Position numbers and translations under genes: made by a program. This document shows positions 59,368 to 64,000 of a stretch of DNA of 64,000 nucleotides, piece after piece. Where the stretch lies: positions 44,368,791 through 44,432,790 of the forward strand of contig OX638132.1 in NCBI GenBank assembly GCA_951804985.1, written 5' to 3'. Source of the stretch: Dryomyza anilis. Lineage: Eukaryota > Arthropoda > Insecta > Diptera > Dryomyzidae. The notes under the pieces are model-generated. The model was not told the DNA's origin. It saw only the letters and a program-made list of their open reading frames with translations, and did not search any database. Within the stretch, counting starts at the first letter, position 1, and every line of letters begins with the position of its first letter.

Positions 59368-59478
59368 ATAATATAATAGTTTGGCGCTACAGTCCTGTAT
59401 AGAACTTCGGCCGAGCTCTCTCACCATTTTGATCATGCATGTTATATTTGTACTCAAAGTGGTGGGACCTACAGTTTA
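59368..59478 (-). mobile_element. 5'-truncated SINE with 15-bp duplication
   Basis: 111 bp on the minus strand containing only the 3' part (tail ATAATATAATAG, GTACTCAAAGTGG inverse). Flanked by exact TTTTTTGTGGAAATA (59353-59367, 59479-59493). Truncation with a perfect duplication is the signature of incomplete target-primed reverse transcription. Confidence 0.88.
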
Positions 59479-59493
59479 TTTTTTGTGGAAATA

Positions 59494-60532
59494 CAACATA
59501 TTATACATATATAAATTCATATTATACATTGGGGTGTACCAAAAATATCCCGGGAAACAAAAATGCATCCTCGCAATCTACATTGAACATATTATTTTTT
59601 AGTGTAGTGCGCAACGGAGTAGCACCAACATACTTGCTTTAAATCACATGAACGACTGATAGCTTTGTTCACCACTGTTACCACTTTTTGAGCTTTAGCT
59701 TAAAATCTGAGCCTTATCAAATATTTTGAACCGACTGTGAGCTTTTCTTTTTTTTTTAGTTTTCTTTGAACTTTTTCATATCCAATTTTTTATATTTTCA
59801 ACACAAGTTATTTTATAAATAACTTAACACGCTATTGAACAATTGAAATATGTCATAGTAGTTTATTGTTCATAAAATATTCGATTGTAAGAAATCTGAA
59901 TAAATTTATTAGACTTTAACTGGAGTTTAAATTTATTTACGACTTTTTTTGACGGTTTTCATATAAAATTAATGTCAAAAAGATATATATTAAAATAAAC
60001 TCCAGTTTAAAAATAACTTTAGTTAAACGCCATTTATTTTAAAACTTTGCTAACATAATGCCTATTTATGTTAAAAACTTATTTAATTTTTGTATTTAAA
60101 TACACAAAGTAATAACCTCCAATTGAATTCAAACCGATCATTTTGTGTGAAACAATATCAGTAGATTTTTTAGTCAAATTGTAAAAAATCGACAGATAGT
60201 GAAATTCAGAATATACCCGAATATAAGAAAACATCCTCGATTTTCATCCTATAAAGATTATTTTAATCGGAATTGTGAATTCAACTCTCAATTATAGTAA
60301 TCTACTGAAAAAATAGAAAAATTTGGTAATCTTAATTTCATATTCTGAATATTTTCAATTCAATTTTGAAATTGTCGATTTGGGTACCAAACGCTAACTT
60401 TGAGGTCCCGGAGGGTCCATTTCCTATATTCGGATTTCTCCGTCGATTTTAGATACGAGATCGAGTGAGATTTTTAATTATCTCGTTCGCATCACTACTT
60501 TTATACTGTTTTTGTTTTGTTTGTAATAATAT
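59494..60532. other. no recognised gene
   Basis: AT-rich, with no frame above about 75 codons and no family motif. Confidence 0.45.
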
Positions 60533-60890
60533 TGTTAGGAAAAGATGTAATTTGTTCCATTGTGCAAGAAATGAATAAGAGTAAATGTACGCAAGAAGAT
60601 TCAGCTTACCGAAACAATGTGTTAGAAAGAGGCGAAAATTCATTCAGCGCACTGAACCAGTGTGCAAGAAATAAATGAAAGATCACACATTAAAACACAT
60701 GCGTGCAAATGATACGAAATCGTAATCGAGATTGAATGCATCTCGAAAAAGTCTCGAAGCGATATCGAATAGAAAGGCAGACAGAGTAGTAAAGTTGTTA
60801 ATCAAAATGAATTAAAAATGTTTATTTTTGTAATTTAAACCAAACATAAGAGTGTTTTTATTTATACTCAAGACTATTTTTGTATTATGT
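60533..60890 (+). repeat. solo LTR related to the gypsy element at 34906
   Basis: Starts TGTTAGGAAAAGATGTAATT and follows the reverse complement of 37709-38241 in order: AATGTGTTAGAAAGAG, CATTCAGCGCACTGA, CACATTAAAACACATG, AAACCAAACATAAGAGTGTT. No internal element sequence is attached, so it is a solo LTR or a truncated copy, and clearly older than the pair at 34906-38241. Confidence 0.75.
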
Positions 60891-60934
60891 AAAATGACTA
60901 CCTGATTCCGAAGATCTGGGTTAAAAATATTGCC

Positions 60935-60973
60935 GAATCCGAACGGCGGGTGAGAGCTTTTCATAGGCAATGA
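60935..60973 (-). repeat. short SINE fragment
   Basis: CGGCGGGTGAGAGCTTTTCA and TAGGCAATG, the inverse of the SINE body. Confidence 0.55.
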
Positions 60974-61204
60974 AAATTCTTTGAATAGGTTTACAAAATA
61001 ACGGCCAATTACTTTTGAACCGAGCTTTAAAAAGGTTGTCTCGCGTTCCAAATAACTCAGATGATCAAGAATTATTTCAAATGAAAGGTAATTAAACAAT
61101 ACACATTTCTCACAAACATTTTTAAATTCATTTACCAGATTAAGATAGAAGAACTTGAAAAAGTATATTCAACAAAACTTTCAATTCAAAAATGCATTTA
61201 AAAA

Positions 61205-62927
61205 ATTGGAAAGAATCGAGTTTGATGAAACACAGTTTGTAATATTCCAAAATTTAGTTCATACTCGATAGAAGAACATGGATAAAGTATATTTAACAAA
61301 AATTTGAATTCAAAAATGTATTTAAAAAATTGGCAACACTCTTTCGAGGAAAATGAGCTATCAATGATAAAAATATATAGGTAACATTTGCGGATAAAAA
61401 ATATGTGAAAACATTGTAATTTATTGCAAAAATGTGGGCCAATCACGCCATGTTTTGGAGCACGTATTGATGGATGATTGTTTGTAACTAATTTTATAAT
61501 TTTATCTGGAATACTTTACGAGATATTGGATTCTAAAAACTAAACCCATATCTTGTATAATATGTTAGATACGTTGACTTATTTGACTCATTTTCGAACT
61601 TAAAATTACTTTTCTACCAAAACATATTGAAATTAAATTTCATCGCATTTGGAATAGTATTGTTCAAGCGGTGTGGCATTTTTTTTTTAAATCGAGTTTT
61701 GTTAATACGGCTAGCTTGCATAATGCTGGAAAATATTTACCTACTAAGACCAACTAATTGTTGGGCTCGTAAATAAACACATGCATTTGTTAGATTAAAG
61801 TTTTAATCTACATTTGAGTTGATTTTTTGACCGATTTATATTATACTGTGGACAATTACTAACTAAATTACGCATTCGATTGAAAGGTAAAAGAGAACAT
61901 CACGATTTCTGCTACTTCTACGATTATGGTTAAAACTCATATAGTTAAGAATAGCTGGTGAATCAAGTCTACCTTTAATTAATTGATGTATGTAAGTGAT
62001 ATCGGCAATCTGTCTGCGCTCGTCAAAAGTCTTTAAATTTAGTAGTTTCAGTCGATTTACGAATTACTCGATTGGAAAGAATCGAGTAAGATGAAACACA
62101 GTTTGTAATATTCCAAAATTTAGTTCATACTCGATAGAAGAACATGGATAAAGTATATTTAACAAAAATTTGAATTCAAAAATGTATTTAAAAAATTGGC
62201 ATCACTCTTTCGAGAAAATTGAGCTATCAATGATAAAAATATATAGGTAACATTTGCGGATAAAAAATATGTGAAAACATTGTAATTTATTGCAAAAATG
62301 TGGGCCAATCACGCCATGTTTTGGAGCACGTATTGATGGATGATTGTTTGTAACTAATTTTATAATTTTATCTGGAATACTTTACGAGATATTGGATTCT
62401 AAAAACTAAACCCATATCTTGTATAATATGTTAGATACGTTGACTTATTTGACTCATTTTCGAACTTAAAATTACTTTTCTACCAAAACATATTGAAATT
62501 AAATTTCATCGCATTTGGAATAGTATTGTTCAAGCGGTGTCGCATTTTTTTTTTAAATCGAGTTTTGTTAATACGGCTAGCTTGCATAATGCTGGAAAAT
62601 ATTTACCTACCAAGACCAACTAATTGTTGGGCTCGTATATAAACACATGCATTTGTTAGATTAAAGTTTTAATCTACATTTGAGTTGATTTTTTGACCGA
62701 TTTATATTATACTGTGGACAATTACTAACTAAATTACGCATTCGATTGAAAGGTAAAAGAGAACATCACGATTTCTGCTACTTCTACGATTATGGTTAAA
62801 ACTCATATAGTTTAGAATAGCTGGTGAATCAAGTCTACCTTTAATTAATTGATGTATGTAAGTGATATCGGCAATCTGTCTGCGCTCGTCAAGAGTCTTT
62901 AAATTAAGTAGTTTCAGTCGATTTACG
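61205..62927. repeat. 866-bp tandem duplication
   Basis: Unit 1 (61205-62070) and unit 2 (62071-62927) both start ATTGGAAAGAATCGAG and end at TTTCAGTCGATTTACG. By eye about a dozen single-base differences separate them. An older 90-bp duplication within unit 1 and just before it (61120-61212 versus 61262-61345) is also visible. No gene inside. Confidence 0.9.
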
Positions 62928-62928
62928 T

Positions 62929-63213
62929 ATGGAGGAAGATATAATCATAGGCAGGCGAGCAATATGCTGGATACCTGGTCCTATCAGTAAAACAGCGGAA
63001 GTATTTGCCTGCCTACGTGCTCAGACCCAGGGCATCGAAACGAACGGATGGAAAATCTATAGCCATAAACCAGAGCGAGGTCCGGAGGACAAGGAAGGCT
63101 CAACCCTGGTTGTTGGCTTAGACCAGAAGTCGTTAGATGTTATACTATCTAAGTACGACAGCCATCTAAACTTATTCTTTGGACGGATCAAATTCCGAAT
63201 CAATTCCAAATGA
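62929..63213 (+). CDS. LOA-type LINE ORF1, C-terminal end
   Basis: 94 codons: CWIPGPISKTAEVFACLRAQ, TNGWKIYSHKPERG and STLVVGLDQKSLDVILSKYD, resembling the C-terminal region (DUF4780-like) of ORF1 proteins in insect LINEs, which bind element RNA. The ATG coincides with the junction to the tandem duplication, so this is an internal Met of a 5'-truncated ORF1. ORF2 begins 37 bp after its stop. Confidence 0.6.
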   Translation: MEEDIIIGRRAICWIPGPISKTAEVFACLRAQTQGIETNGWKIYSHKPERGPEDKEGSTLVVGLDQKSLDVILSKYDSHLNLFFGRIKFRINSK

Positions 63214-63250
63214 ATAGGCACATGATGAGAAACGAGTTAATTATCCTGTC

Positions 63251-64000
63251 ATGATATTTACTCAGATCAATCTGCAACATTCTAAAGCTGCTACCGCTTT
63301 ACTAGGTAAGCGGCTCTCCATGTTGTATACATTACCTCACATCACAGCTATTCAAGAACCATGGGTGTATAACAAACGCATCTGTGGTCTTAGTGAACTA
63401 CGTGGTGTAACCATACTATACGATGAGCAAGCCGCAAGGCCTAGAAGCTGTCTTATAGTATCGAAACAAGACCTGGTGGCAGCCAAAGTGAGATATGAAA
63501 GCGATAGTGGATGGAAACATCTGATTGTCGCCTCAGACTACTTCCCCTATGACTTACTACTGCCTCCTTCGCCAAAGGCAATTGTTGAGCTCATAGAGTA
63601 CTGTGATCTTAAGGAGACCGGCCTTAGTCTTTGCTGTGACGCTAATGGTCAACACACTGTGTCGGGCAGCAGTAAATGCAACGCACGAGGTACCAGACTC
63701 CTTGACTTCATCATGACCTCCAATCGGAACATTCACAACACTGGTAATAAACCCACGTTTGTGACTGCTAGAAGACAGGAAGTGATTGACCTTACTTTGT
63801 CGAGCTGTAGACTGAGTGAGTCAATCTTTAACTGGAAGGTTCTTCAAGAAGATTCTTTATCGGACCACAGGTATATCGAGTTTCATACTGACCGAGAGGT
63901 GCTGCCCTCTATGACGGTAAGAAACCCTAGAAAACCGAACTGGGCACGCTTCAGACATGAACTTGAGAATTCCCTCAATATTCCTGTCAGAAATCTTACC
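63251..64000 (+). CDS. LOA-type LINE ORF2, endonuclease, open to the window edge
   Basis: 250 codons without a stop from the ATG at 63251 to the last base. Motifs of an APE-type endonuclease of the LOA/Baggins kind: MIFTQINLQHSKAATALLGK, TAIQEPWVYNKRICGL (metal-binding Glu), LCCDANGQHTVSGSS (catalytic Asp-Asn with His), VIDLTLSS and EDSLSDHRYIEFH (SDH catalytic pair). All key residues are present. RT would follow beyond the window. ATGA-type overlap with a 9-codon frame just upstream hints at reinitiation but is not evidence of it. Of all coding pieces here it looks the least decayed. Confidence 0.85.
   Translation, partial: MIFTQINLQHSKAATALLGKRLSMLYTLPHITAIQEPWVYNKRICGLSELRGVTILYDEQAARPRSCLIVSKQDLVAAKVRYESDSGWKHLIVASDYFPYDLLLPPSPKAIVELIEYCDLKETGLSLCCDANGQHTVSGSSKCNARGTRLLDFIMTSNRNIHNTGNKPTFVTARRQEVIDLTLSSCRLSESIFNWKVLQEDSLSDHRYIEFHTDREVLPSMTVRNPRKPNWARFRHELENSLNIPVRNLT

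Overview
This is AT-rich nuclear DNA of a fly, most likely a calyptrate dipteran such as a blow fly, house fly or stable fly. The organism is inferred, not proven. The grounds are: LTR elements of the Ty3/gypsy and BEL/Pao groups; RTE-, jockey- and LOA-type non-LTR elements; a tRNA-derived SINE; repeats built like the dipteran mini-me elements (a (TA)n side, a short core and a GTCY/RGAC microsatellite); and one 62-bp intron of typical fly size. I find no intact host gene. The window is a deeply nested transposon graveyard with a few young insertions. Most coding regions are dead fragments of mobile elements.

Region by region. 1-360: a gypsy gag remnant and a SINE fragment. 1140-12735: a layered mosaic. 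An old gypsy element (RT at 1140-1655, RNase H at 7612-8340) was entered by an RTE-clade element on the minus strand (1656-3672 and 7245-7611). That element was entered by a BEL/Pao element (LTR at 3676, gag and RNase H end at 4090, integrase at 6340-7240). A TA-flanked element with long inverted repeats landed in the gypsy part. Then a block running from the BEL gag into that last element was tandemly duplicated (about 4104-9323 and 9324-12523). 13563-15993: a jockey/CR1-type LINE on the minus strand with an open RT frame. 17385-31292: small non-autonomous DNA elements, several with readable target-site duplications. They include hAT-like elements at 19517-20232 and 22537-22951, a Harbinger-like element at 26115-26754, and a 913-bp element at 24397-25309 that carries two exon pieces and an intron resembling a MICOS/apolipoprotein O-family gene.

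31511-33630: a gag remnant between direct repeats. 33637-46606: two inverted 1.3-kb arms about 10 kb apart. The left arm received a gypsy element (34906-38241) with both LTRs and a gag with a SAP-like start and an 11-residue repeat. The space between the arms also holds an RTE 5' piece (39494-40585), a mini-me-like element carrying a 1.9-kb, 15-bp minisatellite (40943-43612) and a second mini-me-like element. 46614-51035: a SINE with a clear duplication, then a second LTR element with SAP gag, zinc knuckles and protease but no polymerase. 51036-52135: an inverted mini-me-like element with the same minisatellite. 53119-56650: dispersed repeats, one with six copies of a 16-bp near-palindrome. 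57000-58044: a jockey-type remnant. 58729-60973: SINE copies and a solo LTR. 61205-62927: an 866-bp tandem duplication. 62929-64000: the 5' part of a LOA-type element whose endonuclease frame is fully open to the window edge.

The genes do not form a pathway. They are independent selfish elements and their non-autonomous dependants. The SINEs carry flanking duplications of 7, 10 and 15 bp, as expected when a LINE supplies the machinery. The hAT-, Harbinger- and TA-flanked elements have no transposase here. All family assignments come from reading motifs by eye.
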